Assembly: GCA_934295165.1 (NCBI GenBank)
Contig: CAKRAT010000027.1
Coordinates: 1 to 28,981 of the forward strand
Direction: 5' to 3'
DNA from: an uncultured Dorea sp.
GTDB taxonomy: Bacteria; Bacillota; Clostridia; Lachnospirales; Lachnospiraceae
Length of the DNA stretch: 28,981 bases
Below, piece after piece: positions 9,101 to 17,086 of this stretch (its first letter is position 1; the number at the start of each line of letters is the position of its first letter). The notes under the pieces are model-generated. The model was not told where the DNA came from, made no database searches, and worked only from the letters and a program-made list of their open reading frames with translations. Made by a program: the position numbers and the translations under genes.

Positions 9101-12100
9101 GCAGGCGTGAGACTGACCATAAGTATCGGTCTGATCTCTACGGAACTGGCAAGTGTCGGGGTATCGGCAGAAGCCGGCGGGTATGCCCAGGTCTGGGGAT
9201 ATCTGTATTACGAACTGAAATATACCGCATCTGCGGGAAGAAGCAGCAGGGCACTGGGAGCAGTCTATCTGGAGATTGGTATCTATCTGGAAGTGAAATT
9301 TAAGGCACAGGCACTGTCGAATGCATTTACCTACAATCCGACATTGTATGAGAATGAATGGCCGCTTTATAAAGCCGGAAATATCGAAAGTGTACTGGAT
9401 TTTGCCTACACGCAGAAAGAGACAGAAGATATTAATATGAAACGTGATATCCGGAATGTAAAGATATCGGATAATTATTTTAAGATGCAGTATCTGCATA
9501 TGAAAGACGGAATGGACGATGGAAAATATTTTGAGAAGATCTATGATGATTCTCCGGAATATTTCAGTATCGCTATGACGAATCCGGCATTTACCTATAA
9601 TCCAGAGAAAAATCTGATCAGTGTAAATCCTGGTGATGAGGCGGAGCAGGATGGAGAGATGATCGTAACCTGGAGGAATCAGAAAGGCTCATTCCAGACA
9701 CAGGCGGTTACCAGAAGAATCCGGCTTCACTGGGACAGACTGCGTGACGGATATTATATTGGATTTGCAAGTAACGGCGGCTCTTATGTGAATACAATTA
9801 CAGGAAAATACAATTCCGAAGTAAAAGCCCCGGAAGACCCGGTGAAACAGGGTTACAGATTTGCCGGATGGTATGAAGATCAGGAACTGACAAAACCATA
9901 TAAGCTTCCGGACAGAATGCCGGAGTATGATACCCTTGTATACGCGAAGTGGGAGGCAGCTGATGTAGATTACAGTGTTGTGAACCATGTTGAAAAAACC
10001 AACGGTGTGTATGAAGAAGAGAAACCGGTAAAATATCAGGCGAAGACCGAAAGCGAAGTAAGTCCGGAGCCGGAGAACCGGACTGGTTATACAACACCGT
10101 CGCAGTTGTCGGCAACTGTAAAGGCAGATGGAAGTACCAAGATTCACTATTATTATGCAAGAGCAGAACATAAGGTAACATTCATTTCAGAAGAAGAGGT
10201 GATTTCGGAGGGCATTTACAAATATGGTGCGGCAATGCCGACACCGGCGGTATATATGCCGGGATACGAATTCCTGGGATGGAAAGAAGAAGGCGCAGAG
10301 AGCGAAGAGACAGCAGATGTGTCGGAGACGGTACCGGACAAGGATGTTACTTACACGGCAAAATGGCAGCCAAAAGACGGAATTGCATATACGGTAAAAT
10401 ATTACATACAGGATTCGGAAGAAGAAGGCTACGAACTGAGTGAAGTAAAGACATTAAGTGGAAAGACAGGAGAAGAAGTAACTGCACCGGATGCCGGATA
10501 CAGTCCGAAGATTTACCACAGAAAGGGCGATCTTCCAAAAGGAAAGATTAAGGCAGACGGAAGCCTGGAAATGAAAGCTTATTATGACCTGAACAGTTAT
10601 AAACTGACACTGGACACCAAAGGAGGTATGTTAAAAGAGACAGAACTTATCGGAAAACCGGGAGAAAAAATGGCACTCTCGTTACCAGTGAGAAAGGGGT
10701 ATATCTTTGAAGGATGGTACGAAGACGAGGCATATGAGCAGATATTCGGAAATACCATGCCGGATGAAGATACGACAGTCTATGCAAAATGGAGAAGACA
10801 GAAAGTAAACTATACAGTCAGACATCTCAGAGAGGATATCAAAGTATGGAATCCGTGGGAAGAAGAACCGGAAAGTACTTATACAGTATATGAGGAAGAA
10901 ACATTCTCGGCAGATGTAGATTCGGAGGTAACACCGGAAGTAAAGAGCTATGAAGGCTTCACTTCTCCGAATACGCAGACCGTGCAGGTAAACGGTGACG
11001 GAAAAATGACTGTGGAATACCGTTATAAGAGAAATGTACATAAAATGCTGCTTTATGAGTACGATCTCAGGGAAGGATATGTACTGGATCTTCCATACGG
11101 AGCAGTAATACCGGAAACTCCGCAGAATCAGGGATATCTGTTCGGCGGATGGTATACAGACGAGGCATGTACACAGCCGTATTCCGGAAAGATGCCGGAT
11201 CATAATATAAGCGTATATGCGAAGTGGATTCCGCAGGAGTGTGAATACGAAGTAACACATTATCTCTTCGATCAGCGCACAGGCAATGAAGTACTGGCAG
11301 ACCGGGAGGTATTCACGACACTGGCAGGAACAGAAGTAACACCGGAGACAAAACAGTATACGGGATATACAGCTCCGGACAAAATAACAGAATATATCAG
11401 AGGCTGGGGCAATGAATCCGTCAGATATGTATATGAGAAAAGTGAATACAAGATCACCTATGTACTTGGAGGCGGTGAGGCAGACAGAACAGAGGATGCC
11501 TTGTATGAAGACAATATTGTTTACATTCCGGACCGGTCAGGATATGCATTTGCCGGATGGTATCTGGACGAACAACTGACGAAACCGCTTACCGATCCGA
11601 GAATGCCGGCGAAAAACCTTACGCTGTATGCAAAATGGGAATTCGGAAAGAAGGCTTATCAGGTAAATCATTATCTTCAGAAAGAGACGATGGGAGATGC
11701 GTATGACCTGGTAGAGAGCCAGAACTTTATCGGTACTTCCAATGATGTTGTAACACCGGAAGTAAAAAGTTATGAAGGATTTACTTCACCGAAGCCGGAG
11801 AAACATACACTGGAGATATCTGATGATACGGATACGATCAATTATTATTACAAGAGAAACAGTTATCAGATCACATACGTGAATAATGATGGAACCGCCG
11901 ACACGACAGAAGTGCTGCCGTATAACAGCAGGATCGGGCAGAAGCCTTACCGGTCAGGATATCTGTTCAAAGGCTGGTATGAAGATGCCGGATTCCAGAA
12001 AAAATCAGACGAGATCGTCCGGGCGGGAAATCTTACATTGTATGCAAAATGGGAAGTACAGTTAGTTCCGTATACAGTAAAATATTATCTGCAAAATATT

Positions 12101-14221
12101 GATAATGATGCGTACACGGAAGAAGAGAAGATAACGCTGAACGAATATACAGACAAAACGGTGACACCGGAGGTGAAAATATTCACAGGATTTACGGCAC
12201 CGGAAGCAAAATCGGCTGTTGTACAGGGTGACGGAAGTCTGGTGATGGAATATTATTATCAGAGAAACGTACATGAGCTGGTGCTGAAAGGCTATAATGT
12301 CGATGAAGAACAACGTATGAAGCTGAGATACGGCGTGGCAATTCCGGGAACCTCAAAAGAAGGATATATATTTGACGGCTGGTATCTGGATCAGGAATAC
12401 AAGAACAAATTCAATGGAACGATGCCGGATGAAGATCTGACATTATATGCAAAATGGACGGCCAAAGAAGTAAATTACGAGATAGAGTATTACAGACAGA
12501 ATGTAGAAGGTGATCAGTATACCAGATATGCTTCCAGAACAGCAACAGGACTTGCCGGAAGTGAAGTAGAGGCGGTACGGGAAAGCTATTCCGGATTCCG
12601 GACACCGGAAGCACAGAAGATAAAGATAGCAGGTGACGGAAGTACAGTTGTGAAGTACTATTATGACCGCGGTATCTACACGGTAACATTCATTCAGGAT
12701 GAGGATGACCGGACAAAAGACGTGGTAACAACCGGAAGATATAAGGCAGCAGTAAAGATTCCAAGTCCTGTGAAAACCGGCTATGCACACATCGGATGGG
12801 ATAAAGAACCGGGAACGACCATACCGGACGGAGATGTAACGTACACGGCAGTATGGAGACAATTGTCATATGTACTGACGTTTGATACAAAGGGTGGAAC
12901 GCAGATCCAAGACCAGACACTTGTATATGGGGAAAAGATCAAAGTACCGGAAGATCCAAAACGGCCGGGTTATACATTTGCCGGATGGAAGACGGAGATA
13001 CCGGATACGATGCCGGACAGATCCATGAAGATCGAAGCGGAATGGACGTTGGACAGATACGCAATTACATATGATCTGGATGGAGGAAGTTTATACAATC
13101 CGCGTGAAAGTTATACTTATGAAGATAACGTGATCATACTTGGAGAGCCGTACAAGAAGGGGTATACATTCGAATACTGGACAGATAAGAACGGGAAAAA
13201 AGTGGATGGAGTGATTACGCATAATTCTATTGATGATAAAAAATTCCGGGCACATTTCAGAGAGAACACTTATACCATCCAGCTGCAGTTAGCAGGACAG
13301 GAAACAACAGTCAATAAGAAGTATGGAGAAGTACCGCCGGCATATAAAGTAAAATACAACGATACCATAACATTACCAAAAGATGTATTCACCTGTACCG
13401 GACACAGCCAGACATACTGGTCAAAAAGTGCCGATGGCATAGGCGAACGGTATAAGCTGGGTGAATCATTGTCAAAACTTACAGAGACGGACAATGCAGT
13501 GATCAACATCTATCCGGTCTGGAAGGCGAACAGCTATAAGATAAGGTTTTACAAGGAGCCGGGAAACCTTGGCATGACGAAAACGTGTAAATACGGTGAG
13601 ACATTTGATACATATAAGTATATCGGCTATCAGGGACTGGATTTCCTTGGATGGGATATGAATGGTGACGGTTATCAGGATATCGAGCCTTATGAAAAAG
13701 GAAGACTGACGGTTGCACATGACCTTGATTTGATAGGGGTATGGGGGTCTCATTCGGTTTATGAATATAACGCAAGCAGCAGTGAGATCAAATATAATAT
13801 AAAAAATGGCAATATAGCCACATCATTTACATTCCATGCAGATGGTGATCAGGGATATACAACCGGAGAGACTGGAGAAACATGGTATAACTGGAATATG
13901 AAGACGTTGTCTTATGATGCAATACATGAGAATTACCAGAATATGCATGTTAAGGTAAAATTCCAGGTTAACAAGGTAAAAGGCGGATATGGAAACTTCT
14001 CGATCAATGCGATCAAAAGAGGAGATTTTACCAACGTGAAAGAGAACTTCGGAACAGAGAAATTTGACCTCAGTAAGGTGAACGGCAATACACTGGAATA
14101 TGAATATACACTGAAGCGGGGTAAGAAATTCGATGTAGACCGTGTTGAACTGGTATTTGATGCAGGGAATAAGTCAGAGTACAATATGAGCAACCTGTAT
14201 GTGAAATTTGAATTTTATTAA
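6152..14221 (+). CDS. Giant secreted protein with InlB-type B-repeats and MucBP-like repeats
   Basis: 2689 residues behind GAGGAGGGAGG. A signal peptide (MKKRLISILLCTALFAG...) is followed by two B-repeat (Flg_new/InlB) units near residues 44-115 and 230-312, recognised by GYEFDGWYE...LYAKW endings. Residues ~320-1200 are unlike the repeats: beta-rich segments, an acidic helical stretch (~650-715) and a long amphipathic beta region (~740-1110). Residues ~1200-2170 are seven compound units of about 135-145 residues, each a B-repeat joined to a MucBP-like module (for example VTPEVKSYEGFTSP twice). Residues ~2170-2535 are plain B-repeat-like units, one carrying a calcium-loop-like DMNGDGYQD. The last ~155 residues are a distinct C-terminal domain. 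No LPXTG, membrane anchor or SLH motif is seen, so surface retention must rely on partners. It is probably an adhesin or a structural fibre; the role is inferred. Confidence 0.88.
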   Translation: MKKRLISILLCTALFAGTVPVTALAGNEDNRNTETQVQSTQETGIDYKKNGGTFADGYEAPDSYPVSELPTKDQITKEGYEFDGWYENEDFSGEKVTSLDTSDHSGNIVLYAKWKERYYYVDIPETVSAESEDFKVTAKAGGLYDRDYVSVFMQSENNWKLKSGSHELGYELRDRETGLKLANDALVTGLTKSENYKEQNYEFKILDKAKYTGEYTDQLNFNIAFQDTAYYVTYETNGGKAYKENAESGQMVEVTKETMPAGTVLNQLPEAAKSSSTFLGWCYDEACTQYVSSTDRLLKDTTLYASYTDNQEMESVSMATYARATDVGTDFTIDVTDMKEEMTAGQIKAAYTIKNVSDDSEQITLEVTEKENHTYTISNPNGWEPGCSYRLELKDKALYFTGFDKTIREYDFSVYKEAVENLELDSGIKYIHISDLSDLTVNGQKTDKVSVAVMTVGTDGKITKEGSDTTGTFTYKKQKLNVGDQIAVYAGDVIPTMNMSSGKDSEVSFFEITGAKGNQYTYRGSKAEDVLFMPEVLPLSREKDLDGLPDNNSVTVEKSDLTFGDDEMSRALELDSNTTVDEGDYLALYTDINQGTPSYGEITSVSTSGNQYIVAYRPVTWEEVQNAMDVYRKESVEGDELLEGTDRKKLEDDIETQAEDSGFATEVVENIADAAMKTQSFEELQESLQEDMGADISLQRMDGGENANDVMLQMYAARAGGSGNPRVEAALESVKADLGTSLKHFDGDISGLRLALEIGVKITIHVNKGADIEILVTATFEQEVRVDINVDGKAVWKVWGIFPYIADYRVTASMDLYEYTGIGLNVNFKSVETGFIDNGSKLRKGVNKITEELKSMMENGQDYITDKSKFDIDKDEDISVSKSLAERYAELLKEESDWVEIYQRDLVNQHFRIILVIDIEIRLEFVVSANVNVSIGMTYWYKNAKRYVFCVYVKDRKASNDTIDLCEEQYEFTAYAMGTVGLKAGVRLTISIGLISTELASVGVSAEAGGYAQVWGYLYYELKYTASAGRSSRALGAVYLEIGIYLEVKFKAQALSNAFTYNPTLYENEWPLYKAGNIESVLDFAYTQKETEDINMKRDIRNVKISDNYFKMQYLHMKDGMDDGKYFEKIYDDSPEYFSIAMTNPAFTYNPEKNLISVNPGDEAEQDGEMIVTWRNQKGSFQTQAVTRRIRLHWDRLRDGYYIGFASNGGSYVNTITGKYNSEVKAPEDPVKQGYRFAGWYEDQELTKPYKLPDRMPEYDTLVYAKWEAADVDYSVVNHVEKTNGVYEEEKPVKYQAKTESEVSPEPENRTGYTTPSQLSATVKADGSTKIHYYYARAEHKVTFISEEEVISEGIYKYGAAMPTPAVYMPGYEFLGWKEEGAESEETADVSETVPDKDVTYTAKWQPKDGIAYTVKYYIQDSEEEGYELSEVKTLSGKTGEEVTAPDAGYSPKIYHRKGDLPKGKIKADGSLEMKAYYDLNSYKLTLDTKGGMLKETELIGKPGEKMALSLPVRKGYIFEGWYEDEAYEQIFGNTMPDEDTTVYAKWRRQKVNYTVRHLREDIKVWNPWEEEPESTYTVYEEETFSADVDSEVTPEVKSYEGFTSPNTQTVQVNGDGKMTVEYRYKRNVHKMLLYEYDLREGYVLDLPYGAVIPETPQNQGYLFGGWYTDEACTQPYSGKMPDHNISVYAKWIPQECEYEVTHYLFDQRTGNEVLADREVFTTLAGTEVTPETKQYTGYTAPDKITEYIRGWGNESVRYVYEKSEYKITYVLGGGEADRTEDALYEDNIVYIPDRSGYAFAGWYLDEQLTKPLTDPRMPAKNLTLYAKWEFGKKAYQVNHYLQKETMGDAYDLVESQNFIGTSNDVVTPEVKSYEGFTSPKPEKHTLEISDDTDTINYYYKRNSYQITYVNNDGTADTTEVLPYNSRIGQKPYRSGYLFKGWYEDAGFQKKSDEIVRAGNLTLYAKWEVQLVPYTVKYYLQNIDNDAYTEEEKITLNEYTDKTVTPEVKIFTGFTAPEAKSAVVQGDGSLVMEYYYQRNVHELVLKGYNVDEEQRMKLRYGVAIPGTSKEGYIFDGWYLDQEYKNKFNGTMPDEDLTLYAKWTAKEVNYEIEYYRQNVEGDQYTRYASRTATGLAGSEVEAVRESYSGFRTPEAQKIKIAGDGSTVVKYYYDRGIYTVTFIQDEDDRTKDVVTTGRYKAAVKIPSPVKTGYAHIGWDKEPGTTIPDGDVTYTAVWRQLSYVLTFDTKGGTQIQDQTLVYGEKIKVPEDPKRPGYTFAGWKTEIPDTMPDRSMKIEAEWTLDRYAITYDLDGGSLYNPRESYTYEDNVIILGEPYKKGYTFEYWTDKNGKKVDGVITHNSIDDKKFRAHFRENTYTIQLQLAGQETTVNKKYGEVPPAYKVKYNDTITLPKDVFTCTGHSQTYWSKSADGIGERYKLGESLSKLTETDNAVINIYPVWKANSYKIRFYKEPGNLGMTKTCKYGETFDTYKYIGYQGLDFLGWDMNGDGYQDIEPYEKGRLTVAHDLDLIGVWGSHSVYEYNASSSEIKYNIKNGNIATSFTFHADGDQGYTTGETGETWYNWNMKTLSYDAIHENYQNMHVKVKFQVNKVKGGYGNFSINAIKRGDFTNVKENFGTEKFDLSKVNGNTLEYEYTLKRGKKFDVDRVELVFDAGNKSEYNMSNLYVKFEFY

Positions 14222-14241
14222 TTCAGAGGAGGGGGACGCAG

Positions 14242-14739
14242 ATGAAAGAAACAAACAAAAAAACGAAAATACTGATAGGAATTATCATCTGCCTGTGTGT
14301 AATCATCATCGGAGGGGTGGTATATTTCAAGAATCAGAATCAACAGAACGGGACCACAGATTCGGCTTTCGAGCCGGATCTGGACCCGGATGCAAAAGCA
14401 CAGAGTGATGAAGAGACAGAAGGAAAACCAGACGGGATAAGGATACCGGGATATCCGTCTATAACCATTGATGCAGATACAAATGAAGTGAAGATGAATC
14501 TGATGAATCCGGAAGGCAATCCGTGTTATTTTACATTTGAGATTATACTGAAAGAAAAGAACGAAACAATATATACATCCAAGATGGTCGGGCCGGGAAA
14601 AGCAATTACCGATGTAACATTAACCAGAAGCCTGGACAAAGGCGAATATCCGGCAGTCATAAAGATAACGACAGCTTCTCTGGAAGATGGTTCTGCAATG
14701 AATGGGGCAGAGGTCGAAACTGTTCTGATTGCAGAATAA
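14242..14739 (+). CDS. Small membrane-anchored extracytoplasmic protein
   Basis: 165 residues. A short basic N-terminus (MKETNKKTK) and one hydrophobic segment at about 10-28 act as an uncleaved anchor. A hydrophilic Q/N/D/E linker to about residue 70 is followed by a compact beta domain beginning IRIPGYPSITIDADTNEV and containing NPEGNPCYFTFEI. The pattern suggests an immunoglobulin-like sandwich outside the membrane. AGAGGAGGGGG at 14224-14234 gives a very strong start, 20 bases after the giant gene stop with no terminator between. I recall similar anchored domains in Clostridia but cannot name the family. It may hold or guide the giant protein at the membrane (inference). Confidence 0.82.
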   Translation: MKETNKKTKILIGIIICLCVIIIGGVVYFKNQNQQNGTTDSAFEPDLDPDAKAQSDEETEGKPDGIRIPGYPSITIDADTNEVKMNLMNPEGNPCYFTFEIILKEKNETIYTSKMVGPGKAITDVTLTRSLDKGEYPAVIKITTASLEDGSAMNGAEVETVLIAE

Positions 14740-14766
14740 GTGATTATATAGTAAGTGATTGCATAG
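14737..14766 (+). repeat. Two tandem 15-base repeats in the intergenic gap
   Basis: TAAGTGATTATATAG (14737-14751) is followed at once by TAAGTGATTGCATAG (14752-14766). The first unit begins with the stop codon of the preceding gene. The 45-base gap between the two genes is therefore largely this duplication. Confidence 0.7.
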
Positions 14767-14784
14767 TAAAGAGGAGGGATAGTG

Positions 14785-15234
14785 ATGAGAAAAAAAATAA
14801 CCGGAGTCATAGTACTTCTCCTTGTGATGATACCGGGAATTACAGTCTGTGCAGGTACCAGGGCTACGGTAAGTTATACTGTGGATCCTGCATATACAGT
14901 AACGATTCCGAAAGATACACGCTTAAAATACGGAGAAGAGATAACATCTTATGGGAAAATTACAGTAAATGAGGCACAGATCGATGAAGACAAATGTATC
15001 CGTGTGACGATGGACACAGATGGAAGACTGAAGAATCAGAATGATGGGAAATCAGAACTTCCATATGAAATTCTTGCAGATGGAGCTCCGTTTACATCAG
15101 CTGATTATACAGAAGCAGGGCAGGAGACACCTCTTGATATTGTAATTACAAAAGAAAATTGGAAAAAAGCAAAAGCGGGTGCATATACATCCAATGTAAC
15201 ATTCGTCATATCATATGCAGATAAGGCAGAATAG
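14785..15234 (+). CDS. Small secreted beta-rich protein, pilin/WxL-like in style
   Basis: 149 residues from the ATG at 14785, behind GAGGAGGG (14771-14778); a GTG immediately before it is in frame but less likely. A signal peptide (MRKKITGVIVLLLVMIPGITVCA) is followed by a beta-strand-rich domain: TVSYTVDPAYTVTIPKDTRL near the start and AGAYTSNVTFVISYADKAE at the end. There is no anchor. This strand arrangement is common in small secreted proteins of Clostridia next to large repeat proteins. It could be a pilin-like subunit or a domain that associates non-covalently with the wall. The function is unknown. It is encoded 10 bases before the next gene and clearly in the same operon. Confidence 0.8.
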   Translation: MRKKITGVIVLLLVMIPGITVCAGTRATVSYTVDPAYTVTIPKDTRLKYGEEITSYGKITVNEAQIDEDKCIRVTMDTDGRLKNQNDGKSELPYEILADGAPFTSADYTEAGQETPLDIVITKENWKKAKAGAYTSNVTFVISYADKAE

Positions 15235-15244
15235 GAGGGGGATT

Positions 15245-15937
15245 ATGAAGAAAATAATGGTACTTCTGATGATAATCTGCTTTTTATCTGTTCCAAAATC
15301 CGTCGTCTGTGCAGAAAGCAGTACGATATCAATGACTGTTCCGGACGAGCATAAGATTATGATCAGTGCAGAACATGCAGCTGCAATCTATCAGGATGAG
15401 ATGAGCCTGGAATATGCAGGAGAGGATGAGAAGTTGTATATGGTAGAACGCTTCTCGGAACCAGTATTTGAACTAAAAGCAAAAGACGGCTATAAGATCA
15501 CGAAGGTTCTGCTGGATGAGGAAGATGTGACCAGCCGGGTGAAAGATGGCTTCCTTACGCTGCCGCCGGTGGATGAAGATCATCTGCTGACGCTTGAGAC
15601 GGAAGCAGTGCCGGAAGATGACAAGAAAGATGACGGCAAAGATGATGGAAAAGATGACGGCAAAGGTAAGGATAACAAATCAGACGGAACGGATGATGGA
15701 AAGAAAGACGGCACGGGAAGCGGAACAGGGAATACGGGTAATGGGAATATAACAGCAGGAGGCAGTGGTGCAGGAGGAAAAAATTCTCAGAATCCATGGT
15801 ATTCCGGAGGAAATAAAGGAAAGAAAATAAAGGCTGCAGTAACGGGTGATGTGACAAAATGCGGAGTGATGACCTGTGTACTGCTGGCGGCAACAGCGGT
15901 TGCGGCAGGGATGCTGAAAAGGAGAAACGAAGGATAA
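15245..15937 (+). CDS. Secreted protein with wall-spanning spacer and variant sorting-signal tail
   Basis: 230 residues from the ATG at 15245, behind AGGAGGGG at 15233-15240; an in-frame ATG at 15215 lies inside the previous gene and lacks such a site. Order: a signal peptide; a small beta domain (about 28-120) ending in GYKITKVLLDEEDVTSRVKD; a very hydrophilic D/K/G-rich spacer (about 122-180, DDGK repeats); then AVTGD (198-202), a hydrophobic stretch (about 207-224) and KRR. The last three parts are arranged like a sortase signal, with T-G kept but L-P missing. The protein may be wall-linked by a sortase encoded elsewhere, or simply membrane-anchored. It ends the operon before the terminator at 15949-15990. 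Confidence 0.82.
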   Translation: MKKIMVLLMIICFLSVPKSVVCAESSTISMTVPDEHKIMISAEHAAAIYQDEMSLEYAGEDEKLYMVERFSEPVFELKAKDGYKITKVLLDEEDVTSRVKDGFLTLPPVDEDHLLTLETEAVPEDDKKDDGKDDGKDDGKGKDNKSDGTDDGKKDGTGSGTGNTGNGNITAGGSGAGGKNSQNPWYSGGNKGKKIKAAVTGDVTKCGVMTCVLLAATAVAAGMLKRRNEG

Positions 15938-15948
15938 AAAGTAAAAAA

Positions 15949-15990
15949 AGGAATTACCGGGCAGATGGATGGCGCGGTAGTTCCTTTTTT
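15949..15990 (+). terminator. Intrinsic terminator of the giant surface operon
   Basis: AGGAATTACCG (15949-15959) pairs with CGGTAGTTCCT (15975-15985) with one mismatch, followed by a T-run to 15990. It is the first terminator seen after 6152. Confidence 0.88.
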
Positions 15991-16000
15991 CCGTATGCTG

Positions 16001-16009
16001 TGTTATGAT
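16001..16009 (+). promoter_or_regulatory. Candidate extended -10 for the DMT permease gene
   Basis: TGT-TATGAT at 16001-16009 matches an extended -10, with no convincing -35. It lies 75 bases before the ATG at 16084 and just after the surface-operon terminator. Confidence 0.3.
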
Positions 16010-16083
16010 AAAAATGCTATATTAACAGGAAGTCCTCTATTATATAGAAGTATATAGAAGATAGTTCGAAAGAGAGTAAAGAA

Positions 16084-17046
16084 ATGTCACGAATGGAAAA
16101 ACCACAGATAAAAATCACAGAAAAACAAAATATATTGACGAAAACCTGGGTAGTCGCAGCCCTCGCCTGCGTATGCTGTATCTTATGGGGCAGTGCGATC
16201 CCCGCGATCAAGACCGGTTACCGGATTTTGTCCGTAGATTCGGCAGACACCGCAAGCCAGATTGTCTTCGCAGGCATCCGGTTCGCACTGGCGGGAATTC
16301 TGGTATTATTATTCGCATCCATCCTGGAAAAGCGTATTGTCCTGCCAGATGGAAAGATATTCAGATATGCTATCCCGGTCTGCTTCGCACAGACCTTCGT
16401 CCAGTACTTTTTCTTTTATATCGGAGTGGCACATACTTCCGGAGTAAAAGGCGGGATCATCACCGGACTTGGGAACTTTATTGCAATCCTGATGGCATGT
16501 CTGTTGGTAAGAAATGAAAAGATGACAGGCAGAAAGCTTGCCGGCTGCATCCTCGGATTTACCGGAGTTGTGATCATCAACATGGCAGGCGGGTCTATGG
16601 ACATGGGATTCAGACTGACAGGAGAAGGCTTCGTGCTGATTGCACAGCTTTCCTATGGAGCATCAACCGTACTGATCAATATTTTCTCTAAAAAAGTATC
16701 ACCGGTTATCTTAAGTGGTTGTCAGTTCTTTATGGGAGGTGTGCTGCTGTTCATAGTTGGAATCCTGATGGGCGGACATCTGGATCAAATGTCCGCTGCA
16801 GGAGCAGTATTGATCCTGTATCTGGCGATGGTATCGGCTGTGGCGTATACACTCTGGTCAGTTCTGCTGGCGCATAATGAAGTATCGAAGGTGGCGATCT
16901 TCGGATTCGTTAACCCGCTCTGTAGTGTGGTATTATCGGCACTGGTTCTTGGCGAAGTAAGCCAGGCATTTAATGCGAGAAGTTTGATTGCATTGATTCT
17001 GGTATGTGTGGGAATTTATGTTGTGAATTGTAAAAACAAAGAGTAG
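16084..17046 (+). CDS. EamA/DMT-family permease
   Basis: 320 residues with about ten hydrophobic helices in two homologous halves, the architecture of drug/metabolite exporters of the EamA family. Typical segments are CCILWGSAIPAIKTGY near the start of helix 1 and the end-of-half pattern GIITGLGNFIAILMACLLVRNEKMTGRKLAGCILGF split around residue 125-160, with the matching second-half ALVLGEVSQAF. The ribosome binding site is weak (GAAAGAGAG), and an ATG at 16093 is an alternative start. The substrate cannot be predicted; export of amino acids or metabolites is the family norm. It is a single-gene unit. Confidence 0.85.
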   Translation: MSRMEKPQIKITEKQNILTKTWVVAALACVCCILWGSAIPAIKTGYRILSVDSADTASQIVFAGIRFALAGILVLLFASILEKRIVLPDGKIFRYAIPVCFAQTFVQYFFFYIGVAHTSGVKGGIITGLGNFIAILMACLLVRNEKMTGRKLAGCILGFTGVVIINMAGGSMDMGFRLTGEGFVLIAQLSYGASTVLINIFSKKVSPVILSGCQFFMGGVLLFIVGILMGGHLDQMSAAGAVLILYLAMVSAVAYTLWSVLLAHNEVSKVAIFGFVNPLCSVVLSALVLGEVSQAFNARSLIALILVCVGIYVVNCKNKE

Positions 17047-17086
17047 AGGAGTCCCCTTTTTAGGATATAGAAAGAAGGAAGAATAT

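Noticed and set aside
8951..11260. Several minus-strand open frames of 60-190 residues inside the giant gene.
   Set aside because: All lie within the strong coding frame of the repeat protein, lack ribosome binding sites and have atypical cysteine/histidine-rich composition.
14208..14408. Short frame overlapping the start of the membrane-anchored small protein.
   Set aside because: It has no ribosome binding site of its own and is out of frame with the protein that has a clear membrane anchor.
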